From positions 62,001 to 126,000 of the forward strand of contig JAIXUQ010000031.1 of NCBI GenBank assembly GCA_027483465.1: DNA of 64,000 bases. Reading direction: 5' to 3'. The translations under genes and the position numbers were made by a program. How positions within the stretch are numbered: the stretch's first letter is position 1; the number at the start of each line of letters is the position of its first letter. Positions 36,789 to 47,500 of the stretch are shown piece after piece. The stretch is from Sphingomonadales bacterium. Lineage in GTDB: Bacteria > Pseudomonadota > Alphaproteobacteria > Sphingomonadales > Sphingomonadaceae. Below the pieces are notes generated by a model. It made no database searches. It was not told where the DNA came from and saw only the letters and a list, made by a program, of their open reading frames with translations.

Positions 36789-38408
36789 ATGAACCGGTCG
36801 ACCAGTCTGCGCCGGCATTGGCCATCCGTGCTGCTGGTGCTGGCAACGGTGGCGCTGCTGGCCGGGCTGGGCTATCTGGCGGCCTGGCGCCAGGCGCGGC
36901 AGATCGAAACGGCGCGGGCCAGCCTGCTTGCCAGCGCCCTGCTGCGGCAGCTTGAGGTTGCCACCACCCAGGCGGGGCAGGGTTTTGACGAAATCCGCCG
37001 TTATCGCGGGGTGGTGCCCTGCTCGCCCGAGCATCTGCGCATCATGCGCCAGGCCGATATCGGGGCCGGCTTCATCGCGCTGTTTGGCGCCTTTCTTGAT
37101 GGCGGCCTCTATTGTTCCTCGCTGGGGGTGGAGGATGGCACTGCCGTGCCGCTGGGGCCGCCTGACTATATCCTGCGCAACACCCGGCTGTGGTCACAGA
37201 AATCGCTGCCTTTTGCCGATGACGTGCCGGTGCTGATCCTGGCGCGTGGTGATCTGCTGGCGGTGATCGCCAAGGATCTGATCCTCTCGGCGTTGCCCGA
37301 GGAACCGGGCCTGTCGGGCATGATCGTGCATCCGGCGTCGGGGATCGTGCTGGCCGGGCGCGGCGGCTTCGATACCGGCTGGTTGCGGGTGCAGACACCG
37401 GGCACGCTGAGCAGCCACATGCGCGAGGGGCGGATCATCGCCATGGCCACCGCCCGCGATCTGGAGGTGACGGCCGCCGTTGCCATCGCCCCGCCGGCGC
37501 TGGCCGCCACGGTGGCGGCGCTGGCGCGCTGGCTGGTGCCGGGCGGCGCGGTGCTGGGGCTGGTGATCGGCCTGGCCGCCGCCCGCCTGCTGCGCCGCCG
37601 CTCCTCGCCGGAAGCCGAACTGCGCCTGGCGCTGCGCAACCGGCAATTGCATCTCGTCTATCAGCCGATGATCGATCAGGAGACCGGGCGCTGGGCGGGC
37701 GCCGAGGCGCTGCTGCGCTGGGAGCGGCCCGATGGCACCAGCACCGCGCCGGCCGCCTTTGTGGCCATTGCCGAAACCGGCGGCCTGATGGCGGAGCTGA
37801 CACAGGAAATGCTCCGCCTGCTGGCCAATGATCTGGGCCCCATCCACGCCGCCAGCCCGGTGGGCTTCCACATGGCCTTCAACATCGCCACGCCCGATCT
37901 GCATGACGAGGCGACGATGGATTGCATCGCCGCGCTGATCGAGGATCTGGGCATCCGCCGCGGCTATCTCACCGCCGAAATCCGCGAACATTCGCTGCTC
38001 AACCCGCAAACCACCTATCAGCATCTGCTGGCGCTGCAGGATCTGGGGGTGAATGTGGCGATCGATGATTTCGGCTCCGGCTATTCCGGTCTGGGCCTGC
38101 TCGAATCCTTCCGGGTGGACTATATCAAGATCGAACCCGACTTCATCCGCGCGCTGAACCGCACCGCGGCGGCCACCACGCTGGTGCGCAACGTGGTGGA
38201 GATCGCCCGCTCGCTGGCCGTGGGCATCGTGGCGGAAGGGGTGGAAAGCGCGGCCCAGGCCGATGCGCTCAAGGCGCTGGGCGTCCGCTATGGCCAGGGC
38301 TGGCTGCACGCGCCGCCGCTGTCGGCCACGGCGCTGCTCGAAGGGCTGAAGGGGCAGCAGGCCCCGGCGGCGGCTGACAGCCTCAATCCACCACCGACAG
38401 GCGGGTGA
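36789..38408 (+). CDS. EAL-domain c-di-GMP phosphodiesterase with periplasmic CSS-motif domain
   Basis: Two TMs flanking PCSPEHLRIMRQ...GLYCSSLG (CSS motif); GAEALLRWERPDG, AEIREHS, AIDDFGSGYSGLGLL, DYIKIEPDFI, VAEGVES. Confidence 0.9.
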   Translation: MNRSTSLRRHWPSVLLVLATVALLAGLGYLAAWRQARQIETARASLLASALLRQLEVATTQAGQGFDEIRRYRGVVPCSPEHLRIMRQADIGAGFIALFGAFLDGGLYCSSLGVEDGTAVPLGPPDYILRNTRLWSQKSLPFADDVPVLILARGDLLAVIAKDLILSALPEEPGLSGMIVHPASGIVLAGRGGFDTGWLRVQTPGTLSSHMREGRIIAMATARDLEVTAAVAIAPPALAATVAALARWLVPGGAVLGLVIGLAAARLLRRRSSPEAELRLALRNRQLHLVYQPMIDQETGRWAGAEALLRWERPDGTSTAPAAFVAIAETGGLMAELTQEMLRLLANDLGPIHAASPVGFHMAFNIATPDLHDEATMDCIAALIEDLGIRRGYLTAEIREHSLLNPQTTYQHLLALQDLGVNVAIDDFGSGYSGLGLLESFRVDYIKIEPDFIRALNRTAAATTLVRNVVEIARSLAVGIVAEGVESAAQADALKALGVRYGQGWLHAPPLSATALLEGLKGQQAPAAADSLNPPPTGG

Positions 38409-38742
38409 TGCGCAAGCGCCGGCCATAGGCGCCCTGAAAGCCGCAGCGCACTGGCTGGTCCACCAACGTGCCTTCGAACACCACCCGATGCCCGGCGATG
38501 GTGTTCAGCGGCTGGCTGAGCACGGCCGAGGCGGTGATTTCGAGCGGCACCGAATGCATGCCATTGGCATCCTGAAAGGACAGGACCAGCCCTTCCGAGG
38601 CCCCCTCCAGCGTGCCGATGCCATATTTGGGCTCCGCAGCGGCCGTGTCGCAGCCATCGTCGGCCGCCTGGCAGCCGTGCAGGGCAAGGCCGGCCGCCAG
38701 CGGCAGCAGCATAGGCACAAAGCGATGCGTTCCCCAGCCCAT
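38383..38742 (-). CDS. predicted lipoprotein of unknown function
   Basis: 119 aa with signal peptide and lipobox-like ALHGC; overlaps the EAL gene 3' end by 26 nt. Confidence 0.65.
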   Translation of the reverse strand: MGWGTHRFVPMLLPLAAGLALHGCQAADDGCDTAAAEPKYGIGTLEGASEGLVLSFQDANGMHSVPLEITASAVLSQPLNTIAGHRVVFEGTLVDQPVRCGFQGAYGRRLRITRLSVVD

Positions 38743-39058
38743 CGGGGAAGTAAACTAGGCTGCGGCCGGCCACTGCACAAGAAAAAATTAACGCCTTTGT
38801 ATTGAATTTTTCAGGCTTGGGCCGCCGGCTGCGAACAGGGGCGCGAAAGCGGCAAGGATCAGAAGGCGATATACCGAAGGCTATGGCTGACGGTTTTTCA
38901 CCTTCTTGCACCGGTGCCGCGCCATAAACGCCGCTGATTGCCGGCCGTCTATCCGCTTGCAAGCTTGGTGCGTGATGATAGGAGCCGCCATCGGTTCCTT
39001 GTCCCGTCGCATCCGCTGCTGGATCAGGTGCTGATGGTGAGCAGGTTCAACCGGGCCC

Positions 39059-40168
39059 ATGCCGACGTCTGTCGATAACCGCACTGCCCCGCCGGCCGGC
39101 GCCTGGCGCCGTGGGCTGCTGGCGCTGGGCATCGGGCGCGGCCGCATCAGCGCGGCGCCGCAACCGGTGTGCAATGATCATCCGCCCGCCCGCGAATATG
39201 GCCATTTCGGGCCGGCGGCGATGGTTTTTCCGGAAAGCGAGGCCACGGCGGATGCGCCGCCACCCGTGATGGCGCGCTCGATCCAGCCGCCGCCGCGCCC
39301 GCTGGCTGAACCGGAACTGTCCGCCGCCTTGCTGCCACGCACCGGCCCGCTGCCCTGGCAGCTGGCCCGTGCCGGCAAGGGGCCGATGCTGTGGCCGGTG
39401 GCCATCCTGCCGCAACGCCTGCGCTCCCCGGTGGGGCCGATCAGCCCGCCCGTGGCACCGCAGGCGGGCATGTTTGCCGGGATGGATGGCGTGCTTGATC
39501 ATCTGCGCGCCGCCCCGGCGGATGCGGCGGAACCGGCACCCCTGCACGAGGATCTGGCCGCCATGATCGCCGCCTGGTCGGGCGGGGCCGAAGCGGTGGT
39601 GCCGCCGCCGCTGCTGGCGCCTGCGCCGCGCTTGCGGCGGGCACCCGTGGCGGTGCCGGCCGCCGTGCCCTCCGATCGCTGGGCGGCCATGCTGCTGGCC
39701 GGGCTGGCGCTGCTGGCGCTGCTGGCCGGCGTGATGCTCACCGGGCAGCGCCCGCCGCCGGTGCAGGCCCGGCTGGCCCGGCCGGCCCCGTCAGCCACGC
39801 CGGGCGAATTCTGGCTGATCGGCATGGCGCCCAACGAAACCGCCCTGATCGGCCGGCTGGTGCCCAGCGGCGCGGGCACGGTTTCGCTGCGGGTGGATCT
39901 GGTGTCGGGCGCGCCCGGTGGGGAGCGCTGGGATTATCTGATCGCCTGCCCGGCTGGGGCCGTGCTGCACCGATCGGGCGACCGCTGGCGCGACCGGCTG
40001 CGCACCGTGCCGCTGGGGCTGGTTGATCACACGCCGGACTGGGAGCCGCGTGCCGTCCGCTTTGCCTGCCAGGGCGATGCCAGCGGCGGCCCGTGGCCGG
40101 CCTTCGAGGCGGCGCGCGACGATGCCGAACAACAGATGCGCGGCGGCAACCCGCTGCTGGATTTCTGA
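39059..40168 (+). CDS. single-pass membrane protein of unknown function
   Basis: 369 aa, Pro-rich N-terminal region, one TM (AAMLLAGLALLALLAGVMLTG), C-terminal globular domain. Confidence 0.6.
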   Translation: MPTSVDNRTAPPAGAWRRGLLALGIGRGRISAAPQPVCNDHPPAREYGHFGPAAMVFPESEATADAPPPVMARSIQPPPRPLAEPELSAALLPRTGPLPWQLARAGKGPMLWPVAILPQRLRSPVGPISPPVAPQAGMFAGMDGVLDHLRAAPADAAEPAPLHEDLAAMIAAWSGGAEAVVPPPLLAPAPRLRRAPVAVPAAVPSDRWAAMLLAGLALLALLAGVMLTGQRPPPVQARLARPAPSATPGEFWLIGMAPNETALIGRLVPSGAGTVSLRVDLVSGAPGGERWDYLIACPAGAVLHRSGDRWRDRLRTVPLGLVDHTPDWEPRAVRFACQGDASGGPWPAFEAARDDAEQQMRGGNPLLDF

Positions 40169-40174
40169 TCCGCG

Positions 40175-41533
40175 TCAAAACACGCGGGCCAAGGTCATTT
40201 CCACCCGGTGGCGGGCAAAGCTGTAAAGCGGGATGGAGGAATCCGCGCCAACAAAACTATAGGCCACCACCGGCGAGAACCCCAGCACCCGGATGCGGCG
40301 GGAGGCCAGCGTGAACCGCGCGCCATAGCGCCAATCGGTGCGCGGCCGGCTGGCCAGCAGGGGCAGCGCGGCATCCGCCCACCCGCGCGCAGCATCAAGG
40401 CTGAGCCCCAGGTTGATGCCGCGTGGCAGTTCCCCACCCAGCCCCAGCAGCAGGCCCGCTTCGGTGCTGGCGAAGGCCGGATCGTTCAGATCCTCGCGCC
40501 GCAGCGTGGCACCGGCGGTGAGGATCAGGCTCTGCTTCACCACCCGGTCAACCGTCATGCGCGCCACCAGCTGCCGGCCGGCAAAAGCCGCGCCAATGGC
40601 CGACCCGAGCAGGCGGACATCGATGATCCCCGTGAGCCGCGTGGCGCGATCGGTGGTGCGTTCCGCCACCAGCCGCACCCCGCCGGCCCGCTGCAGCAGC
40701 CGGCCGGCAAACCAGCGGCCTGAAACCTGCCCCAACGCCGAAAGCCGCGTGCGGCCATCGCCCGACCGCCATTCCGGCCCGGCGGCCAGGTTCAGGGCAT
40801 GATCATCGAAATCGGCCGGGGCAGAGGGGTAGAGGGTGCTGCGCGCAAACGCCTCTGCCACCAGATTGAGCGTTTCGCCCACCGGCTGGCGCAACCGGGC
40901 GGCCAGGGTGGCGGTAACCCCCAGGCCGCTGGTCTGGCGGGCATCGTCCGACAATTGCAACGGCACCTTCTCGCCCAGGATGTCGATATCCAGGCTGCGC
41001 TCGGTGGTGGCGTTGTTGATGTTGGAATCGGGGGCGATGCCGATCGCCACGTCCACACCGATCCGGTCCCGGTCGCGCAGCAGCGCCCGCATGGCAAAGA
41101 CGGTGCGCGCCAGATCGGCGGGCAGGGTGCCGGCGGCGCCGGCCAGGCGGAAATGATAATCCGCCGCCTGGTTGCGACCCAGCAGGGCCAGTGCCCGCGC
41201 CAGTTCCAGCCGCGCGCGGGTGAGTTCCGGCCGCTGCACCAGCACGAAGCGGAACAGGCGCACCGCCTCCTCCAGCCGGCCGCTTTCGGCGGCGATATAG
41301 CCCAGCAGGAAGGCCCGCTCCACCGCCAGCCGCGGCACGGTGGCCAGGGCGCGCAGCAGCGGCTCGGCCTCGGCAAAGCGCCGCGCCATCGTCAGCCGGT
41401 CGGCCAGCGCCAGCAGTTCATCGGCGCTCAGGGTCGCTTCGCAGGTGCCCGCCACACAGGCCGGCGGTGGCGGTGGCGGCGGGGCGGGCGGCGGCGCGCT
41501 TTGCAGGAAGGCCACGGCCGCGCAGCCCGTCAA
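40175..41533 (-). CDS. surface lipoprotein assembly modifier (Slam)-like outer-membrane protein: TPR plus DUF560-like barrel
   Basis: TPR-like helices followed by a beta-barrel ending YSFVGADSSIPLYSFARHRVEMTLARVF; adjacent to a TbpB-like lipoprotein; TTG start overlaps the upstream stop. Confidence 0.82.
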   Translation of the reverse strand: MTGCAAVAFLQSAPPPAPPPPPPPACVAGTCEATLSADELLALADRLTMARRFAEAEPLLRALATVPRLAVERAFLLGYIAAESGRLEEAVRLFRFVLVQRPELTRARLELARALALLGRNQAADYHFRLAGAAGTLPADLARTVFAMRALLRDRDRIGVDVAIGIAPDSNINNATTERSLDIDILGEKVPLQLSDDARQTSGLGVTATLAARLRQPVGETLNLVAEAFARSTLYPSAPADFDDHALNLAAGPEWRSGDGRTRLSALGQVSGRWFAGRLLQRAGGVRLVAERTTDRATRLTGIIDVRLLGSAIGAAFAGRQLVARMTVDRVVKQSLILTAGATLRREDLNDPAFASTEAGLLLGLGGELPRGINLGLSLDAARGWADAALPLLASRPRTDWRYGARFTLASRRIRVLGFSPVVAYSFVGADSSIPLYSFARHRVEMTLARVF

Positions 41534-42714
41534 CGGGCGCCGGTGAAGCCGCCGATGATGTCCACCCGCTGATCGGCGCCGCCACCAACGATGCGGAAAT
41601 TGCCGCCGATCTCTTCGGCCCGGCTGCCGTAAAGGCTGCCGTTGAGGATGCCGACCGCCACCGGAACCGTGCGGCCACCCACGGCCAAGCTGCTGATATT
41701 GCCGGCAAAGCCAGGCCTGTCGCTGCCAAATGAAGCAACACCGGTGGCGGAGAAGCTGCGGCCCGCATTGCTGCTGTTGTAGGCCGCAAGGCCACCGGTG
41801 CTGCCTTCAAAGGCATCATTGGTGGCCGTGAACGTGCCCGACAAGGCGATGTTGATGCTGTTCTGGGCGAAATTCACCGCCACGGTCGCCGTGCCCGAAA
41901 TCCATTCGGTGCGGGAACGGATCGACGGCGCCGAATCGATTTCGGTGTTGTAGATGGCGGTGGCCAGCAGGCCGCCGTTGAACGTGCCGCTGCCGGTGGT
42001 GGGCACGCGGCTGGCCGGCGTGGGCGTGCCAAACACGAAGGCGGAGCGTTCGCGGGTGTAGAGCCCCTGGGTGGCGGCCGTGCCCGCTGTCACCGTGGCC
42101 GGAACCACCGCGGTGTTGCGCACAAAGCCGGCAAGCGTGACAAAACGGGTGCGCGTGCCCGGATTTTCGTAAAAGAAGGTCACCACTTCATCGGGGATCG
42201 ACGGTGTCGGCCCGCGCTGCAGATAGGAGAAATTGGGCAGATCGGGCGTGCCCGCCTGCGGTGCCCGGGTGCCGCCGAATGCGGTGCGGAACAGCGGATC
42301 ATCAAACACCGAATCGGCCACCACCCCGCCCGCCGGCTGCTGGATGCGCAGGCGGAAGGTGGCGTTGGTGGGTTCGAACACCACGGAAATCTGCGACGGT
42401 GTCACCGGCGAGGTGGTGGCCAGAAATTCCTCGGTGCGCACACCGGTGGGGCTCACCCGCTCGTCCACCTGGCGCGAACCGCCCATGCCGGAATAGTTGG
42501 TCGTCACGGTTTCGGTGAGCATGGTGACCGAAGCCGGCGTGGTGGTTGGCGTGGGTGTCACCGTTGCAACACTGCAACCACCGGTGGCGGAAATCACGGC
42601 GCACGAGGCATCGGCAAGACCACCGCTGGAAGCGCACCCAGCGAGCATGGCCAGCGGGGACAAGCCCAACATGCTGCGGGCCAACACGCTGCGGGAAAAT
42701 GCTGCTGCCCTCAC
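41530..42714 (-). CDS. transferrin-binding-protein-like (TbpB barrel) surface lipoprotein
   Basis: Signal plus lipobox LAMLAGCASS; C-terminal 8-strand-like barrel ...SLYGSRAEEIGGNFRIVGGGADQRVDIIGGFTGAR. Confidence 0.78.
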   Translation of the reverse strand: MRAAAFSRSVLARSMLGLSPLAMLAGCASSGGLADASCAVISATGGCSVATVTPTPTTTPASVTMLTETVTTNYSGMGGSRQVDERVSPTGVRTEEFLATTSPVTPSQISVVFEPTNATFRLRIQQPAGGVVADSVFDDPLFRTAFGGTRAPQAGTPDLPNFSYLQRGPTPSIPDEVVTFFYENPGTRTRFVTLAGFVRNTAVVPATVTAGTAATQGLYTRERSAFVFGTPTPASRVPTTGSGTFNGGLLATAIYNTEIDSAPSIRSRTEWISGTATVAVNFAQNSINIALSGTFTATNDAFEGSTGGLAAYNSSNAGRSFSATGVASFGSDRPGFAGNISSLAVGGRTVPVAVGILNGSLYGSRAEEIGGNFRIVGGGADQRVDIIGGFTGAR

Positions 42715-43022
42715 CTCTGCCCCCGGATGCTCATGCGGCCAGCCTGGCGGGCGCCATTGCCCGTTACCCGACCAATTGTCTGAAATTGAGGGAAAAACCG
42801 CCAATGTTCATGTTTCTCACATATTCTTGTATCGCCACAGCCTCGGTTAGCGCAAGCTGCAAAAGCGGCACGCCCGGCCAGCGGGGGGCTGGCCACCCGG
42901 GTTTCGCCAAACCTGCGCCAATTCTCATTCAAAGTCACGTTTGTTCATCTTTTGGAAATAAGACCATTGTGCAATTCCGGTATCCGTCATAGACAAACCG
43001 AGAGCGATCAGAGCGGGGGACG

Positions 43023-43748
43023 GTGGTGAACGACATTAACAAGCTGGTCGATAAGCTGGGCACCAAGATCGAGTATCACCAGTTCGACAATGTGCCGTCA
43101 CCACAGCGCCAGCCGTGGCCGGTTCTGCAACGGATTGCCGAGGCCCAGCGGGTCGCCGCATCGTCGGGCTCTGCGATGGGCGCAGCGATCGCGGCTGCCG
43201 CGGCCCCGGTTCCGGCCACGGCGCCGGCGGCCGGCCCGCTGGCGTTCATGGCTGCCGCGCGTGGCGCCCCTGCAACCCAGCCGCAATCCGCGCCCGCCAT
43301 TGCGCCGCAGCCCTCGCCCATCCCGCCGACCCTCACCGCTGCCGAACTGGCAGCCAGGGCCGCCGCCGCTCCGGCGTCGCCGCGCGCGGCGACGCCGGTC
43401 GCTGGCCCGCTCGCCGGCATCTTTGCCCGTCCGGCGCCGGCTGCGGCCCCTGCACCGCCGGCGGCGCCCGTCCCGCCTTCCCCGCTGGCAGAGCCGGTTG
43501 CGTTTGCCGCGCTGGCCAGCTCGCCGCCGGTTGCCGATACCGCGCCCGAAGCCCCGCCGCCGGCACCGCCCGTGATGGTCGCGGCCGAGGTGCCGGTGCC
43601 GTCACCGCAGCCGCTGCGTTCCTTCCTGTCGCGCTACAGCCCGGCCGCGCCAGCGGCCGAAACGGCCGTGCCGGCCGAGCCGCCCGCCAGTGCCGGGCCC
43701 GAGCCCCTGACGGCGGTGTTTGCGCGCCTGAAAGCCACCAGCGCCTGA
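43023..43748 (+). CDS. BcsP/BcsR-like proline-rich cellulose biosynthesis accessory protein
   Basis: N-terminal DINKLVDKLGTKIEYHQFDNVPS...QPWPVLQRIAEAQR, then a Pro/Ala-rich region; immediately upstream of bcsQ. Confidence 0.65.
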   Translation: MVNDINKLVDKLGTKIEYHQFDNVPSPQRQPWPVLQRIAEAQRVAASSGSAMGAAIAAAAAPVPATAPAAGPLAFMAAARGAPATQPQSAPAIAPQPSPIPPTLTAAELAARAAAAPASPRAATPVAGPLAGIFARPAPAAAPAPPAAPVPPSPLAEPVAFAALASSPPVADTAPEAPPPAPPVMVAAEVPVPSPQPLRSFLSRYSPAAPAAETAVPAEPPASAGPEPLTAVFARLKATSA

Positions 43749-43749
43749 C

Positions 43750-44505
43750 ATGCCGCTTGTCCTCGTCTCATCGCCCAAGGGCGGGGTTGGCAAGACCAGC
43801 CTGGCAGCCAATCTCGCCGTGGCTCTGGCCCGCCAGCAGCGGGCGGTCACCGCTGTCGATTTTGATCCCCAGAATGGCTTGCGCTTTCATTTCGGCATTG
43901 ATCGCCGCCCGGAAGCCGGCCTGGGTGCCTGCCTCGCCAGCGGTGCCGATTTGTCGGGCGCGGTGCTGGAAACCGGGCTGGGCGTGCGCCTGATCCCCCA
44001 TGGCACGTCCGATCTGGCCCAACAGCTTGCCGCCGAACAGCGGGTGACAACGGAGGATCTGCGCGCGCGTTTCCAGCAGCTGGCGCCCGGCCCGCGCGAC
44101 ATCGTGATTGCTGACACGCCGCCTGGCGAGAGCCGCTTCCTTTCCGCACTCCAGCCGCTGGCCGATATCATGCTGGTGGTGTTCCTGGCCGATGCCGGCT
44201 CGATGGCGCTCTTACCGGCCTATGGCGGTGGCCTGTTCCTGCGGCCACAGCGCCCGGGCGAGGCGCGGATCTTTGCCCTGCTCAACCAGGTTGATCCGCG
44301 CCGCCGGCTCAGCCGCGAGATCAGCGAATTTGTCCGCGAACGGCTCTTTGACCGGTTCATCGGCACGGTCCATTATGATGAGGCCATGGCCGAGGCGCTT
44401 GCCAACGGAACCACGCTGATCGCGGGCAGCACGGTGCCGGCTGGTGCCGCGCAGGACATGCTGGCGGTGGCTGACCGGATTTCCGCGCTGTTGGTGGAGC
44501 GCTGA
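43750..44505 (+). CDS. bcsQ: cellulose biosynthesis ParA-like ATPase BcsQ
   Basis: LVSSPKGGVGKTSLAANLAVALARQQRAVTAVDFDPQNGLRFHFG; operon position. Confidence 0.92.
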   Translation: MPLVLVSSPKGGVGKTSLAANLAVALARQQRAVTAVDFDPQNGLRFHFGIDRRPEAGLGACLASGADLSGAVLETGLGVRLIPHGTSDLAQQLAAEQRVTTEDLRARFQQLAPGPRDIVIADTPPGESRFLSALQPLADIMLVVFLADAGSMALLPAYGGGLFLRPQRPGEARIFALLNQVDPRRRLSREISEFVRERLFDRFIGTVHYDEAMAEALANGTTLIAGSTVPAGAAQDMLAVADRISALLVER

Positions 44506-44507
44506 GC

Positions 44508-47500
44508 ATGGCTTCTTCGGCGGGCAGGGCAGGCAATCGTGGCGATCAGGGTGGCCCGGTGCGCGCGCCGGGGTTCAACTGGGCCCGTGCCGGCATTGCC
44601 GCCTATGCCTGGGTGATGGGCTTGCCTGATGTGCTGCGCTGGGTGGTGCTGGCGCTGGTCGGCGGCTTCGGCATCATCGGCCTTTCAGCCACGATTGCGA
44701 CACCGCTGGACGTGCAGAACCAGATGCTGTTCGGGTTTGCCGCCTTTGCCGTGGCCTTTGCCATTCATCGGGTTGACCCATCCAAGCGGGTGACGGTGGC
44801 GCTGGCGATTCTCTCCACCCTGGTGTCCACGCGCTACATCTATTGGCGCGTCACCGAAACGCTGAAGTTCGAAGAGCCGCTGTCGCTGGTGCTGGGCACC
44901 GGGCTGTTCCTGGCCGAGATTTATGCCTGGGCCATTCTGGTGATCGGCTACATGCAGACGATCTGGCCGTTGAAGCGCACGATCCGGCCGATCCAGGGGC
45001 CGCCCAAGACCTGGCCGACCGTGGATGTCTATGTCCCCACCTACAATGAAAGCCTGGCGCTGGTGCAGGATACGGTGCTGGCCGCGATGGCGATGGATTA
45101 CCCGCCTGACCGGTTCAAGGTCTGGATCCTCGATGATGGCCGCCGCCCGGAGTTCGAGGCCTTTGCCCGCGAGGCCGGCTGTGGCTATCTCACCCGCGGC
45201 GACAATCTTCATGCCAAGGCCGGCAATCTGAACGCGGCGCTGAGCCGGACCACAGGCGAGATATTGTGCGTGTTCGATGCCGATCACGTGCCCACCCGCG
45301 CCTTCCTGCAGCTGACCGTGGGCTGGTTCCAGGCCGATCCCAAGCTGGCGGTGCTGCAAACCCCGCACTTCTTCTATTCGCCCGATCCCGTGCAGCGCAA
45401 CATGCCGGAGGTGACCGAACTGCAGGGCGAAGGCTCATTGTTCTATGGCGTGGTGCAGGAAGGCAATGATTTCTGGAATGCCGCCTTCTTCTGCGGTTCC
45501 TGTGCGCTGATCCGCCGGGTGGCCTTGAAGGACACCAACGGCTTCACCGGCGAAACGGTGACCGAAGACGCCCACACCTCGCTCAAGCTGCAGCGCAAGG
45601 GCTGGAACACCGCCTATCTCAACCTGCGTCTGTCGGCTGGTCTCGCCACCGAACGGCTGGCGCTGCACATGGGCCAGCGCGCGCGTTGGGCGCGGGGCAT
45701 GACCCAGATTTTCCGCATCGACAACCCGCTGCTCGGCCCCGGCCTCAGCCTGATGCAGCGCTTCTGTTACGTGAACGCGATGCTGGCCTTCCAGTTTCCG
45801 CTGCCGCGCATCGTCTTTCTCACCTCGCCGCTCTGCTATCTCCTGCTTGGCCAGAACATCATCAACGCCTCGCCGCTGATGATTGTCGCCTATGCCGGCC
45901 CCCACCTGGCCTTTGCCATGCTGGGCAACCTCAGGGTGCAGGGCAAATATGGCCGCGCCTTGTGGTCGGAAGTCTATGAGGCGCTGATTGCCTTCCAGAT
46001 GGTGGGCCCGTCGGTGTTGCCGCTGTTCAACCCCAAGGCCGGCAAGTTCAACGTGACCGACAAGGGCGGCCTGCTGGAGGAATCCTATTACGACTGGCGT
46101 TCGCTCAGGCCGCAGCTGATCACGGTCGGGCTGCTGCTGCTGGGGCTGGCGACCGGGGTTGTCCGGCTGCTGATGGGCCAGACGGCTGACGATGCGGCCA
46201 CGCTGGTCCTCAACATGTTCTGGTCACTCTATTCGCTGTTCACCCTGATGGTGGTGCTGGTGGTGGGCCGTGAGCGCCGGCAGGTGCGCGTCCATCTGCG
46301 CGCCAAGGCCGATCTGCCGGTGAGCATCTATTTCGACGATGGGCATATCGAAAGCGGCCAGCTGATCGATATCTCGATGGGCGGGGCGGCGGTGCAGCTG
46401 GATGATCCGGCCCAGGCCGGCATGCGCCAGGCATCGCATTTGGAAATCAACGCCGCCGGGCGCACCTATCTGCTGCCGGCGCGCACCATCCGTGCCGGAG
46501 ACGGGCGGATGACGATGCAATTCCGCGAGATTTCGCTGGAGAACCGGCGCTGTCTGGTGCGGATCGTCTTTGGCCGGGCCGATGCGTGGCCCACCGCCGA
46601 GGATGCGCCGCTGGTGACGGCGACCAAGTCGCTTTCAGACCAGTCAAAGGCGGCGAAGAGTTTCCTGATGTGGCTGTGGCACGATGTGATTGGAAAAGGC
46701 ATGTGGAAGAGGTCCAAGAGAGTGGAGCCGGTGGCCCCCGTCGAGCCGGTGCTGGGCACGGCCGCTGAGCCCGGCGCGGCGCTGCCGGTGCCCGGCCCGG
46801 CCGTGCCGGCAACCGTCACCGCCATGCTGGCGGCCCTGCTGCTGCCGCTGGCCGCCCTGCTGCTGCCCGGCAAGGCAGAGGCCCAGCCCGCGCGGGCGCC
46901 GGCGGCGGCCACGGCGCCTGCCGCCGCCCCGGCCGGCGGCGTGCGGCGGGTTTCGGTCAGCCTCAAGGATCTGGGCGTTGAATTCCCGCTGCAGCTGGTC
47001 TCCAACATGGGCGAGGCGGGCATCACCTACAATCTGCGCGCCGACGAGGTGGTGACCGAAGCCGCGCTCACGCTCAACTTCGCCTATTCGCCGCAGCTGC
47101 TGGCCGATCTCAGCCAGATGGTGGTGCTGCTCAACAACGAGGTCGTCGCCTCGGTGCCGCTGGTGCGCGAGGCGGCCGGCGGCACCACGGTGACCATCCC
47201 GATCAACCCGGCGCTGTTCTCGTCGCGCAACCGGCTGAACTTCCGCTTCATCGGCCATTATACCCGCCGCTGCGAGGATCCGCTCCACTCCACCTTGTGG
47301 TCCAACATCTCCAACAGCCGCACCCGGCTGAACCTCACCCTGCAGCGGCTTGACACCGGGGCCGATCTGGCCCGGCTGCCGGCGCCGTTCTTTGACCAGT
47401 CGGACCCCTCGAAGCTGCGCCTGCCGTTCGTGTTCCTTGAAAACCCGTCGAACACCATGCTGAAGGCGGCGGCGGCCACGGCCAGCTATTTCGGCATGGC

